Positions 26,645 to 35,004 of a DNA stretch of 64,000 nt are shown in pieces. The notes below the pieces were generated by a model. It was not told the DNA's origin, searched no databases, and worked only from the letters and a program-made list of their open reading frames with translations. The DNA lies in the NCBI GenBank assembly GCA_029392055.1, contig CP113928.1:17501-81500 (forward strand), in the 5' to 3' direction. This DNA is from Leuconostocaceae bacterium ESL0723. Its GTDB lineage: Bacteria; Bacillota; Bacilli; Lactobacillales; Lactobacillaceae. How positions within the stretch are numbered: position 1 is the stretch's first letter; each line of letters opens with the position of its first letter. A program made the translations under genes and the position numbers.

Positions 26645-26941
26645 ATGGATATTAAGGCAGTTCAGTTGAAGCGGCGGGACTACTGGGTTAACGTCCGGGC
26701 TGACCAGGACCCGGCCCCCGAATGGGATTTCCGGGTACCGGCCTTCACCTACGAAGATAACCTAGTCATTTCCTGGGACCAGGCCTATCCGGGTCCTTAT
26801 CCGACCGATGTTTTGCCGGTCTTATACACAGCCGAAAATGTGCAGGACTTAGCAGACGACCATGGCCAGCTGCGCTTCCGCACGGTGGGCCTCGATCACA
26901 AGACAGTCTACCAGGTGATGATTGATACCAACCGGCCCTAG
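26645..26941 (+). CDS. Small protein of unknown function
   Basis: 98 residues, acidic, rich in Trp, Tyr and Pro (for example 'YWVNVRADQDPAPEWDF'), no signal peptide, no membrane helix and no motif I recognise. A strong aggaggc RBS precedes the ATG. It sits between rbsK and signal peptidase, probably in one transcription unit. The size and composition suggest a compact beta domain; this is only an impression. Confidence 0.6.
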   Translation: MDIKAVQLKRRDYWVNVRADQDPAPEWDFRVPAFTYEDNLVISWDQAYPGPYPTDVLPVLYTAENVQDLADDHGQLRFRTVGLDHKTVYQVMIDTNRP

Positions 26942-26989
26942 GATTGGCCTTTAAAAACCGTGTTAGTTAACCAGCCAAGGGGATTGCTG

Positions 26990-27604
26990 ATGAAGAAATT
27001 TTTAACAGGCTATGTAATTCCAATCGCGTTTTGGCTAACGGTAATCTTCTTCTTTGTCCGGTACGTTTTTACCACGGCCCATATCTACGGTGATTCTATG
27101 CAACCCAACCTGCTTAACCAGCAGTGGGTTGGTGTCAGTCGGATTACCCAACTAAAACGGGGGGATGTCATTATTTTTGATGCCCGTGGTGAGGATGCCC
27201 ACCTCCAACCAGGCGAAGACGACTATGTGAAGCGCATCATCGGCGTTCCAGGCGACACCGTGTCCTATCAGGACGGCCAGCTCTTTGTGGATGGCCGCTT
27301 GGTGAACCAGGATTACATTAGTCCGGCTGAACAGGGAGCGGGGACGGCGGCTAGTTTTGGCAACACCTGGTCGTTAGCCACTTTATCGGCCAACCAGGGC
27401 TGGCCGGCGACCGAACGGAACCAGACGGTGGTACCCGCCAATGCTTACTTTGTCCTGGGCGATCACCGTTCAATTTCCAATGACAGTCGCTACTTTGGCT
27501 TTGTGGACCGCAGCCATATTCTAGGTCAGATAATTGTGCCCTTCTGGTACAGTCAGCAGGTTCGCAATAACGTGAATTTTGAGAGCCAGGATTTCTTTAA
27601 TTAA
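26990..27604 (+). CDS. lepB: Signal peptidase I
   Basis: About 204 residues. One N-terminal transmembrane helix (about 5-27) is followed by the catalytic serine motif 'GDSMQPNL' (Ser about residue 39) and the catalytic lysine in 'DDYVKRIIGVPGD' (about 85); the C-terminal 'GDHRSISNDSRYFGFVD' box completes the family pattern. It cleaves Sec signal peptides on the outer face of the membrane. ATG 26990 has AAGGGGA 6-7 nt upstream. An in-frame ATG-less extension upstream is not supported. A terminator follows. Confidence 0.92.
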   Translation: MKKFLTGYVIPIAFWLTVIFFFVRYVFTTAHIYGDSMQPNLLNQQWVGVSRITQLKRGDVIIFDARGEDAHLQPGEDDYVKRIIGVPGDTVSYQDGQLFVDGRLVNQDYISPAEQGAGTAASFGNTWSLATLSANQGWPATERNQTVVPANAYFVLGDHRSISNDSRYFGFVDRSHILGQIIVPFWYSQQVRNNVNFESQDFFN

Positions 27605-27632
27605 AAAAGCAGCGCTGATGCGCTGCTTTTTT
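27603..27632. terminator. Bidirectional terminator
   Basis: AAGCAGCG / CGCTGCTT hairpin with flanking A and T runs between convergent lepB and the DUF536-like gene. Confidence 0.85.
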
Positions 27633-28137
27633 AATTGGATTCTTCTTTGTTTTTCTTACTGCGCTGCCACCAGTGTTTTTTTTGTTCATCGGCCATTTCA
27701 ATCCGTTGAACCCGGCTGGTAACCTTGTCGAGCTGTTGCAGGGTGGCCAGCTGTAAGTGCTGCTGCTGGTCAACTGAAGTTTGGGTCTTAGAAAGGTTCT
27801 CTTCGGCCTGGGCCAGGGAGCCTTTCAAGGTTTCGATGTGCTGCTTGCGGTCATCGAGCTGCTGATCCTTAAAGCCGATTTCGCTCTCTAGCATCTTGAG
27901 CTTCATCTTTAAAATCTCAATTTCGGCCTCGGACTCAGTATTGAGCTGTCCCAGGGCACTGTCTTTTTCGGGTTTGAGGGCAGTCAGATCTTCCTCGGTG
28001 TAGGTGCCGTTTAAATCAATGCCCTTGACCTTGGCCCGGTGGTAGAGGGTAGTCCGCTCGACCCCTAGGAATAAGCTTAGCTCAGTGACTGAGGCAAAGC
28101 TGTAGTAATCTTTCATGTTCTCCCGTTTAATTTTCAC
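27631..28137 (-). CDS. DUF536-like coiled-coil protein with N-terminal HTH
   Basis: 168 residues. N-terminal ~55 residues look like a helix-turn-helix ('SVTELSLFLGVERTTLYHRAK'), followed by a long coiled coil (about 70-145, Glu/Gln/Leu-rich) and a basic Trp-containing tail ('KKHWWQRSKKNKEESN'). This layout fits the DUF536 proteins found beside replication genes of lactic plasmids, here on a chromosome. DNA binding is inferred. GTG start at 28137 has ggagg 8 nt upstream; the inner ATG at 28116 has a poorly spaced RBS. Confidence 0.65.
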   Translation of the reverse strand: MKIKRENMKDYYSFASVTELSLFLGVERTTLYHRAKVKGIDLNGTYTEEDLTALKPEKDSALGQLNTESEAEIEILKMKLKMLESEIGFKDQQLDDRKQHIETLKGSLAQAEENLSKTQTSVDQQQHLQLATLQQLDKVTSRVQRIEMADEQKKHWWQRSKKNKEESN

Positions 28138-28374
28138 AGTGAGATCCTCCAGAATGTCGTATAGGGCCTATTATACCGATAATTAACCGAAATTGCGCTA
28201 GCTAAGCCTCTTAAGTCAAGGATTTTTTGTCTTTTTTAAAATTTTAGGCAATTTAATTGTTGAAATTTGCCGGTCAAATTTTCCTGCAGCTGGATGAATT
28301 ATGATAAAATTAATATATCTTTAGAGAATGTTAAACATTTAAAAAAATCTTACTAGATAAGGGGGAGATGTTGG

Positions 28375-29508
28375 TTGGCAGTCGCTGCCAGGGATGCTAA
28401 GCGGGCAGCAAATCAATATCAAAGTACTATGGATTCTACAGAATTTCACCAAACAAGTCAGTCAACTTCCACGTCTAGTTCAATCGCTGACAGTATCAGC
28501 ACCCAGATTGCCCATTCCGAGACCGGCAGCACCAGTGTTTCGGACTCAGCCCTGGTAGCCCTACAGCAAAGTCAGCAAAACAGCTACTCCGAGGCCTTTG
28601 AATCGACCCGTTTTTCAACTGGTCAAAGCACCGAGGACAGTCTGTCAGCGGGTAACAGCCAGGTTGATTCGGTTTCAGCGAACTACCGGGCTCACTCTGA
28701 ACAAAGCTCGACCGTTGCCTTGAGTACCAGTACCAGTAGTGCTCAGAGCCAGTCCCAGGCTAGCAGCCAAGTACATTCTTTGGCCGATGAAGTTGCCAGC
28801 CGTTCAACGGCTGAGTACGACCGGCAGAGTGCTAGTCAATCCGAGATTGACAGTCAGTCGACTGCTGTTGTTACCAGCCAGAGTCAAAGCACCAGCCAGT
28901 CCGTGACCCAGTCCCAGGTTGGTAGCTTTGGGGAATCAGCCCAGGCCTCATTGACCAGCCTTTCCCAGAAAAATTCGCAGCTGTCTGAGCAAAGTAGCCA
29001 GAGCCAGTCAACCAGCTTGATTACTAGCACGGACCAGTCGAGTGCGGATTCAACTAATAGTTTGAGCAACTTGATTGACAGTCAGTTCGACTCCCTCAGT
29101 ACCCGTTCCTCCCAGGACGGGTCCCGTGCCAGCCTACGGGCCTCTGATAGTGCCAGCCAGGCCAGCTTGAGCACCAGCACTAGCGATAGTTCGAGTCAGT
29201 CGACTTCCGAACAGGATGAGCTAGACGATGACCAGGATTACTACGATGGTGACGGTCCCCGTGACATTCACGAGCAAAACCGGACTGGTACGGCAGCCAC
29301 GACTGCTCAACCGGAGAGCTACTGGGATGATGACCAGGTCGAAGCGGATCATCGACCAGCGGAAAGTGATAGCGCTGGGAATTCAGCAGCTGAAGTTCAG
29401 TCTACTTACCAGCCACCGCACCACCAGGTTGAGTCAGCCCTGAGTGAAGGTTTTGCAAATTTCACCATGTCAGCCGCGGCCTTCTTCAAGAAACACCAAT
29501 ATAATTAA
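28375..29508 (+). CDS. Ser/Gln/Thr-rich protein without visible export signal
   Basis: 377 residues, dominated by Ser in SQS, STS and SAS patterns from residue 20 to 280, then an acidic stretch ('DELDDDQDYYDGDGP') and a C-terminal 'FANFTMSAAAFFKKHQYN'. It looks like a serine-rich adhesin repeat region, but the N-terminus ('AVAARDAKRAANQYQS') has no signal peptide or membrane helix and there is no anchor at the C-terminus. TTG start with gggggag 7 nt upstream; an ATG at 28368 opens a different frame that stops after ten codons. The gene could be intact and intracellular, or a remnant that lost its secretion region. Confidence 0.6.
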   Translation: MAVAARDAKRAANQYQSTMDSTEFHQTSQSTSTSSSIADSISTQIAHSETGSTSVSDSALVALQQSQQNSYSEAFESTRFSTGQSTEDSLSAGNSQVDSVSANYRAHSEQSSTVALSTSTSSAQSQSQASSQVHSLADEVASRSTAEYDRQSASQSEIDSQSTAVVTSQSQSTSQSVTQSQVGSFGESAQASLTSLSQKNSQLSEQSSQSQSTSLITSTDQSSADSTNSLSNLIDSQFDSLSTRSSQDGSRASLRASDSASQASLSTSTSDSSSQSTSEQDELDDDQDYYDGDGPRDIHEQNRTGTAATTAQPESYWDDDQVEADHRPAESDSAGNSAAEVQSTYQPPHHQVESALSEGFANFTMSAAAFFKKHQYN

Positions 29509-29536
29509 AAAAAGCTGCCCGCGGGCAGCTTTTTTA
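29508..29536. terminator. Bidirectional terminator
   Basis: AAAGCTGCCC-GC-GGGCAGCTTT with A and T runs on the two sides. Confidence 0.9.
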
Positions 29537-30058
29537 TTTACGGACTGGCAACTCAATACTAGCTTGGCCGAGAACTAGGCCTGGGGTTTGTAGGGCATGG
29601 CGTAATTGGTTAAGGAAGAAACCAGCCGGTAGGTCAACTGATTGCCGCAGGGCATAAACGGTCAGAGTGTAATCGTGGTCCTGGTTAGGTGGCATCGGAC
29701 CTTCATAGCCTTGAATGTACTCGGTGCGGTCCTCGCTCACAAAGTGGGAGTACAGGCTATTGCTACCGGGGATGAAGTTTTGGTTGCGGCCGGTTTGGGC
29801 CAGGTTTTCCGGAATGGTGACGGTCGTGTCGTGCACTGGATAGTTGGCTGCTAACCAGTGAATCCAGACAAAGCCGGCCACTGGTACGGAATCAAAGTCA
29901 ACCAGGGTCCAGGCCAGGTAGTGGGTGCCCGCCGGCAAGTCACTAACGGTAAAGGGGAAGGAGATGTTGGGATAGCCATCCGACATTTCCTCTGGTTGGG
30001 CGTGTTTAGTGTAACGGTCAGGTAGGAAACCTTCGTTTAAGTTGGTTGTGACTTGCAT
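29534..30058 (-). CDS. YbhB/YbcL family (PEBP-like) protein
   Basis: 174 residues. PEBP-fold features: 'PEEMSDGYPNISFPF', 'LAWTLVDFDSVPVAGFVWIHW' (the DPDxP/HW ligand region, here DFDSVP…HW) and 'YEGPMPPNQDHDYTLTVYAL' (GPxPP..H.Y). Bacterial members are cytoplasmic proteins of uncertain role, related to eukaryotic Raf kinase inhibitor protein. The ATG at 30058 is chosen because aaaggagg lies 7 nt upstream; a longer version is not supported. Confidence 0.85.
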   Translation of the reverse strand: MQVTTNLNEGFLPDRYTKHAQPEEMSDGYPNISFPFTVSDLPAGTHYLAWTLVDFDSVPVAGFVWIHWLAANYPVHDTTVTIPENLAQTGRNQNFIPGSNSLYSHFVSEDRTEYIQGYEGPMPPNQDHDYTLTVYALRQSVDLPAGFFLNQLRHALQTPGLVLGQASIELPVRK

Positions 30059-30169
30059 GGGCAGTCCTCCTTTACAGGATTGTTTTGCGGTCATTATAGC
30101 ACAGGGGGCTCTTTACTGGTGGGTGTGGTATATTAAAGAGGAATTATTTCGTGGAAAGGACCTTGGTAA

Positions 30170-30667
30170 ATGTTTGGGAATGTATTACTTAACTCTCTTT
30201 GGGTAGGCTTTTTGGCCGGTATGATTTCAGGTATGGTTAAGATTGGCTGGGAGGCCATGTTCCCACCTCGTAATAAGGCCCGCAATGCGGTTAACCCACC
30301 GCAACGGCTCCTGCAACAGATGGGCGTGCCTGCCAGTGTAACCCATGCCACGGTGACCGAGGCCGAGGACCAGGAGGTTCCTTACGTGGCCCTAATCATG
30401 CACTTTGGTTTCTCGGTGGCCTTTGCCATTCTCTTTGTTTTCCTGGCTAATTTCTGGGGCTGGGTAACCTATGGCCAGGGTTCTCTGTATGGAATCGTAA
30501 TCTGGATTGCCTTTCACTGGATTATCCTGCCGGCCCTAGGCACGATTCCACCAGCCTGGAAGCAGCCATTATACGAAAACTTGTCTGAGTTCTTCGGCCA
30601 CATTGTCTGGGCCTGGACGATTTACATTGTTGCCCTGGCCTTGCCAGTCAGTGGTGTGTATTTTTAA
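30170..30667 (+). CDS. YagU-like (DUF1440) inner-membrane protein
   Basis: 165 residues with about four membrane helices. The start 'LLNSLWVGFLAGMISGMVKIGWEAMFPPR' and the later 'FHWIILPALGTIPPAWKQP … EFFGHIVWAW' match the YagU family, whose E. coli member contributes to acid resistance. A role in acid tolerance would suit a lactic acid bacterium, but is inference. Promoter TGGTATATT at about 30127 and RBS ggaaagg at 30151-30157. A terminator follows. Confidence 0.8.
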   Translation: MFGNVLLNSLWVGFLAGMISGMVKIGWEAMFPPRNKARNAVNPPQRLLQQMGVPASVTHATVTEAEDQEVPYVALIMHFGFSVAFAILFVFLANFWGWVTYGQGSLYGIVIWIAFHWIILPALGTIPPAWKQPLYENLSEFFGHIVWAWTIYIVALALPVSGVYF

Positions 30668-30679
30668 AATTTAGTCAGT

Positions 30680-30714
30680 AAAAAAGCTAGCTGATATATC
30701 AGCTAGCTTTTTCG
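30680..30714. terminator. Bidirectional terminator
   Basis: Near-perfect AAAGCTAGCTGATA / TATCAGCTAGCTTT hairpin between convergent yagU-like and zwf genes. Confidence 0.9.
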
Positions 30715-30724
30715 TTGTATTTAA

Positions 30725-32188
30725 TTAGCCTTGGAAAACCCAGTGGTCACCGTTACGGGCGAGCAGCTCATCCGCGGCCTTAGGTCCCATGGAACCAGAA
30801 GGGTAGGTTTCCAAAGGTGCCTTGTTCTCGGCATAAACCTTGGAAATAGCATCGGTAAACTTCCAAGCCGTGGCCACGCCGTGCCAGTCGGCAAAGTTTG
30901 AACCGTTGCCGTCCATGGCGTCGTGAATCATCCGCTCATAAGGGGCTGGAGTAGCAGCCTTTTCGGCGGCAGTTGGCTCCCAGTCCAAGTCGATCAGGTG
31001 GGTGCTGTAAGTGTCGGAGACGTCCTTGGCATTCAGGGTCATCTGAATCTTTTCGTCGGGTGAAACCACGATGGTCAGGACCGTTTCCTGAGGCTCTTGG
31101 GCAGCGCCCAATGGCAGGGTACCAGCCTTGAAGACTACGTCAACGCGGGTTGTCTTCTTGGCCATCCGCTTACCAGAACGGACATAGAACGGTACGCCTT
31201 CCCAACGTGGCATGTTGAACTGCAATTCACCGGCGATGTAGGTGTTGTTCTTGGAATCGGCCGGAACATCGGGCTCCTGGGTATAGGCCTTTTGGTCAGG
31301 GGACTGACCGGCACCGTACTGGCCGCGGACGAAGTAGCGGTTCACTTCAGCTTCATCATAAATCTTTAGTGAGCTAAAGGCCGCGTTCTTAGCATCCCGG
31401 ATGTCCTGGTCCTTAAAGGATTTAGGCGTCTCCATGGCCAACCAGCCAACGATTTGCATGGCGTGGTTTTGAATCATGTCTAGCAGGGCACCGGCCGTAT
31501 CGTAGTAACCGGCCCGTTCTTCAACGCCCAAGGTTTCAGCCAGGGTAACCTGGACATTCTTGATGAAATCCTTGTTCCAAGCCGCCGCTAGGACTGGGTT
31601 ACCAAAGCGGATTGGCGCGATGTTTAAGACCATCTCCTTACCAAGGAAGTGGTCAATTCGGTAAAGCTGGTCGTCATTGAAGGCTGCTTCCAGTTCGTTT
31701 TGCAGTGCCTCAGCAGTTTCATAAGAAGTACCGAAGGGCTTCTCAATCATTAGGCGGTTAAAGCCTTGCTTGGCCAAAAGATCTTCGGACTTGAGGTACT
31801 GGGCAATGGTACCGAAGAAGCGGGGTGCCACTGACATGTAGAAAATCCGGTTACCGGGAATGTCAAATTCCTTCTCAGCCGCGTCGATGGTGGCCCGAAG
31901 GTCGTGGTAGCCACTAGCCTCGGTGACATCACTGGCACAGTAAGAGAAGTGCTTGAGGAAGTCGTTGACCTGGGCTGAGTCCTGCTTACCATCCGCATCA
32001 ATCGAGTGACGGACCATCTCACGGAACTCGTCAGTGGTAATGTCTTGGCGGGCTGTACCAACAACGGCAAAGTGCTTTTGCAGGTAACCCTTCTTATAAA
32101 GGTTAAAGACCGCTGGATAGAGCATCCGCTTGGCCAGGTCACCGGTTGCACCGAAAAAAGTTATTAAAGTTTGAATTTCAGAAGCCAT
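30725..32188 (-). CDS. zwf: Glucose-6-phosphate 1-dehydrogenase
   Basis: 487 residues, the usual length for lactic acid bacteria. Visible: NADP/NAD-binding 'FFGATGDLAKRMLYPA' and the active-site 'RIDHFLGKEMV' with catalytic His. It oxidises glucose-6-P to 6-phosphogluconolactone, the entry to the phosphoketolase pathway whose key enzyme is encoded at 40475. The Leuconostoc enzyme is known to use NAD as well as NADP; this one cannot be judged by eye. Monocistronic between a terminator and a divergent MFS gene. Confidence 0.96.
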   Translation of the reverse strand: MASEIQTLITFFGATGDLAKRMLYPAVFNLYKKGYLQKHFAVVGTARQDITTDEFREMVRHSIDADGKQDSAQVNDFLKHFSYCASDVTEASGYHDLRATIDAAEKEFDIPGNRIFYMSVAPRFFGTIAQYLKSEDLLAKQGFNRLMIEKPFGTSYETAEALQNELEAAFNDDQLYRIDHFLGKEMVLNIAPIRFGNPVLAAAWNKDFIKNVQVTLAETLGVEERAGYYDTAGALLDMIQNHAMQIVGWLAMETPKSFKDQDIRDAKNAAFSSLKIYDEAEVNRYFVRGQYGAGQSPDQKAYTQEPDVPADSKNNTYIAGELQFNMPRWEGVPFYVRSGKRMAKKTTRVDVVFKAGTLPLGAAQEPQETVLTIVVSPDEKIQMTLNAKDVSDTYSTHLIDLDWEPTAAEKAATPAPYERMIHDAMDGNGSNFADWHGVATAWKFTDAISKVYAENKAPLETYPSGSMGPKAADELLARNGDHWVFQG

Positions 32189-32339
32189 GCGTTTCCCCTT
32201 TAATTAGTTCTTAATTTCACACTCTATTATAGCGTAAATAGGCCGTAAAAATAAGGGCGTCGACTTAATTTTTAAGCCAGTTCGGTGCCGATTTAGGTCG
32301 TGCTATACTGGTTAAGAAATAAAGCAGGGAGAAGGCAAC

Positions 32340-33542
32340 ATGCAAACCAAACCAGCCCCGCGGGGGCTCAACGAGCGCTGGCTGCTCTTAGGCGTTTTAC
32401 TGTCTAACACGGGCAACTCGATGATTTGGCCGATTACAACTTTATATATGACTGGTCCTCTCCACCAAAGCTTTACGGCAGCTGGCCTGGTCTTAATGGT
32501 CGGTTCCCTGATTAGCATTGTGGGGGCCTATTTAGGTGGGTGGCTTTTTGACCACTGGTATCCCCGGCTGGCCCTGGCATTGGCAGCTGGGATTGCTGGT
32601 CTAGCCCTGTTAGCGATTGTGATTTGGAACAGTTGGCCGGTTTATGCCATCTTGCTTTGGATCAGTGTCTTTGGGATGGGGATGATTCAGACCCTGATTA
32701 ACGCCTACGGAACCAAGATTGACGGTCCGAAAACCCGGGTTGTCTTTAATAATATGTACATTGTCCTAAATATCGGCGTGGTGCTAGGTACGCTGGCGGT
32801 GGGCTATCTCTTTGACTATGGTTTTACTTATTTAATGGCCCTGGCAGGCCTGATTTACCTGGCCTTGTTGGTCCTAAGCCTCTGTGTTTTTCGGATTAAT
32901 CCAGCGGGCCAAAGTCAAAGCTCACCGGAACCAGCTGATGCTGCCAAGGGGCGTCCCGCCCAAAAGGAGCGCTTCCGCCTAACTCCCTTACTAGTTTGGA
33001 TTGGGGCCCTCCTATTTATCATGTACCTGTCCTACATGCTCTGGGAATCGGTGATGGCGCCGCACATGCGTAACCTGGGGATGCCCACCAGTAACTTCGC
33101 AGATTTGTGGATGATAAATGGTATAACCATTATTGTCTTCCAAAAGTTTGTATCTAATTGGGCTAACCGGCGACCCTACCGGATTTCGGTCCTGTTGGGC
33201 AGTGTCATCTTTGCCAGCAGTTTTTTCTTCCTAGTCTTTACCGAGCAGTTCTGGCAAATCGTGATTGTCTTTGAGCTGCTGACGGTGGGGGAGATGCTAG
33301 CCAGTCCCCAGTTGCCGGCCTGGGTTGCTCAAATTACGCCGGCCAGTGTGGCCGGTCAGGCCCAGGGCTTTGTCTCGATGATGATTAGTGCTGGCCGTGT
33401 CGTTGGACCGGTTTATGCCGGCGTGATGATGGACGCTGGCATGATGAACACGCTTTTCTTGTCGGTTCTGGTGGCCATGTTAGTGGTCTGCCTGGGACTT
33501 TATTGGATTAGCAGACCAAATAAAACGTCAAAAGATTCGTGA
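32340..33542 (+). CDS. MFS transporter
   Basis: 400 residues with twelve predicted helices and a central hydrophilic loop (about 195-215). The N-terminal half has 'GGWLFDHWYPRLAL', the MFS loop 2-3 motif (GxLaDrxGrk-like). Probably a drug/proton antiporter or sugar exporter; substrate unknown. A TATACT box (about 32302-32307) and an RBS 'gggagaagg' precede the ATG. No regulator is adjacent. Confidence 0.82.
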   Translation: MQTKPAPRGLNERWLLLGVLLSNTGNSMIWPITTLYMTGPLHQSFTAAGLVLMVGSLISIVGAYLGGWLFDHWYPRLALALAAGIAGLALLAIVIWNSWPVYAILLWISVFGMGMIQTLINAYGTKIDGPKTRVVFNNMYIVLNIGVVLGTLAVGYLFDYGFTYLMALAGLIYLALLVLSLCVFRINPAGQSQSSPEPADAAKGRPAQKERFRLTPLLVWIGALLFIMYLSYMLWESVMAPHMRNLGMPTSNFADLWMINGITIIVFQKFVSNWANRRPYRISVLLGSVIFASSFFFLVFTEQFWQIVIVFELLTVGEMLASPQLPAWVAQITPASVAGQAQGFVSMMISAGRVVGPVYAGVMMDAGMMNTLFLSVLVAMLVVCLGLYWISRPNKTSKDS

Positions 33543-33590
33543 GGAATGGTTGCCTCTTCGTATTATGAGTTAGGTGGAAGTCAGCTGGGC

Positions 33591-33620
33591 TTGAAAGTTG
33601 GCGGCTATTTGTAGTATGAT
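33591..33620 (+). promoter_or_regulatory. Promoter of rpsF-ssb-rpsR
   Basis: TTGAAA (33591-33596), 18-bp spacer, TATGAT (33615-33620). Confidence 0.75.
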
Positions 33621-33628
33621 ACCTAGAT

Positions 33629-33697
33629 GTGAGTGCACAGGATGCACGCACTCCTTGCAGCAACCGCTGCCAGAGACCAAAAGGAGGAATAAACGAC
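33629..33697 (+). promoter_or_regulatory. Structured 5' leader of rpsF (possible S6:S18 autoregulatory RNA)
   Basis: Two consecutive hairpins lie between the promoter and the RBS: GTGAGTGCA/TGCACGCAC (33629-33651, one A-G mismatch) and GCAGC-AACC-GCTGC (33657-33670). rpsF operons in many bacteria carry an S6:S18-binding leader with a CCG-containing loop; the AACCG here is compatible, but I cannot run a covariance model. Confidence 0.5.
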
Positions 33698-33994
33698 ATG
33701 GCTACATCATACGAACTAACTTACATTGTTCGCCCTGATTTGGATGCAGATGCCAAGAAGGCGTTGGTAGAACGCTTCGACGGTATCCTGACTAAGAACG
33801 GTGCCAATATTGCTAAGTCAGCTGATTGGGCTACGCGTCGCTTCGCATATGAAATTGCTGGTTACCGTGAAGGTACTTACCACATTGTTAATTTCACTGC
33901 CGATGACGACCAAGCTGCCAATGAATTTGATCGTTTGGCTAAGATTTCTGGCGAAATCTTGCGTCAAATGATTGTTAAGCGCGACGCTGAATAA
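33698..33994 (+). CDS. rpsF: 30S ribosomal protein bS6
   Basis: 98 residues: '[24 protein letters not shown]', '[23 protein letters not shown]' and '[17 protein letters not shown]' are the three conserved parts of S6. The ATG at 33698 follows aaaggagg by about 9 nt; upstream in-frame codons belong to the leader. First gene of the rpsF-ssb-rpsR operon. Binds 16S rRNA with S18. Confidence 0.97.
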   Translation: MATSYELTYIVRPDLDADAKKALVERFDGILTKNGANIAKSADWATRRFAYEIAGYREGTYHIVNFTADDDQAANEFDRLAKISGEILRQMIVKRDAE

Positions 33995-34024
33995 TCCCAT
34001 TCCACCGGGAAAGGACCTGTAATC

Positions 34025-34597
34025 ATGATTAATAGAGTTGTATTAATTGGGCGGCTGACCCGAGATGTGGAATTGCGTTATACTCAGTCCGGCGTTGCCG
34101 TGGGATCATTTACCCTGGCCGTTAACCGGCAGTTTACGAACAGTAATGGTGAACGGGAAGCCGATTTCATCAACTGTGTCATCTGGCGTAAGTCAGCTGA
34201 AAACTTTGCCAACTTCACTGGGAAGGGCGCGCTAGTGGCCGTCGAAGGTCGCTTGCAAACTCGTAATTACGAGAACAACCAAGGTCAACGAGTTTACGTG
34301 ACCGAGGTTGTGGTTGATAATTTCTCCCTGCTGGAGTCCAAGCAAGAAAGTGAACGTCGTCGGGCCCAAAACGGCAGTGGCCAGGGAGACGACTTTAACG
34401 GTAACAATAACTTTAATAATCAAAGTCAGGGCGGTTTTGATAACGTTGATCCCTTTGCCAGCAATGGTGCTGCGGGCAACCACCAAAACGCCAACGACAA
34501 CCAGGCTTCATCACGGAATAACGATAACGCGGCCAACCCCTTTGCGGCTGGTAAAGGCGGCGAAATCGACATTTCTGATGACGACCTACCATTTTAA
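34025..34597 (+). CDS. ssb: Single-stranded DNA-binding protein
   Basis: 190 residues. An OB-fold at residues 1-110 ('[22 protein letters not shown]', '[18 protein letters not shown]') is followed by a long Asn/Gly/Gln-rich linker and the conserved acidic tip 'DISDDDLPF', which recruits repair and replication proteins. Sits between rpsF and rpsR as in other Firmicutes. Confidence 0.97.
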   Translation: MINRVVLIGRLTRDVELRYTQSGVAVGSFTLAVNRQFTNSNGEREADFINCVIWRKSAENFANFTGKGALVAVEGRLQTRNYENNQGQRVYVTEVVVDNFSLLESKQESERRRAQNGSGQGDDFNGNNNFNNQSQGGFDNVDPFASNGAAGNHQNANDNQASSRNNDNAANPFAAGKGGEIDISDDDLPF

Positions 34598-34628
34598 AAC
34601 ATCACTCTAATAGAAGGGAGTTAGAACT

Positions 34629-34889
34629 ATGCCTGAACAAAATTCACGTCCCCGTCGTCGTCCACAGGGCGGTAACCGTCGTCGCCGTAAGGTTGACTAC
34701 ATTGCTGCTAACCACATTGAATACGTGGACTACAAGGACACGGAATTACTGGAGCGTTTCATTTCCGAACGTGGTAAGATCTTGCCTCGTCGTGTTACGG
34801 GAACTTCAGCTAAGAACCAACGTAAAGTAACCACTGCAATCAAGCGTGCACGGATTATGGCTTTGCTGCCATTCGTTGCCGAAGATTAA
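34629..34889 (+). CDS. rpsR: 30S ribosomal protein bS18
   Basis: 86 residues, somewhat longer than the usual 75-80 because of a basic N-terminus ([15 protein letters not shown]). Conserved '[32 protein letters not shown]' is the S18 signature region. Last gene of the operon, followed by a terminator. Confidence 0.97.
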   Translation: MPEQNSRPRRRPQGGNRRRRKVDYIAANHIEYVDYKDTELLERFISERGKILPRRVTGTSAKNQRKVTTAIKRARIMALLPFVAED

Positions 34890-34897
34890 GGTGTGGC

Positions 34898-34929
34898 AAA
34901 GGCCCGGGACTAAGTCCTAGGCCTTTTTC
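34898..34929 (+). terminator. Terminator after rpsR
   Basis: AAAGGCC-GGGAC / GTCC-AGGCCTTT hairpin with a T-run. Confidence 0.85.
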
Positions 34930-35004
34930 TTATCGACTGGTCGCGACTTATTGAAAGCCTAGCTGTGGTAAAATGGGAGGTAGCTTCATTCGGGAGAGTA
35001 ATTT

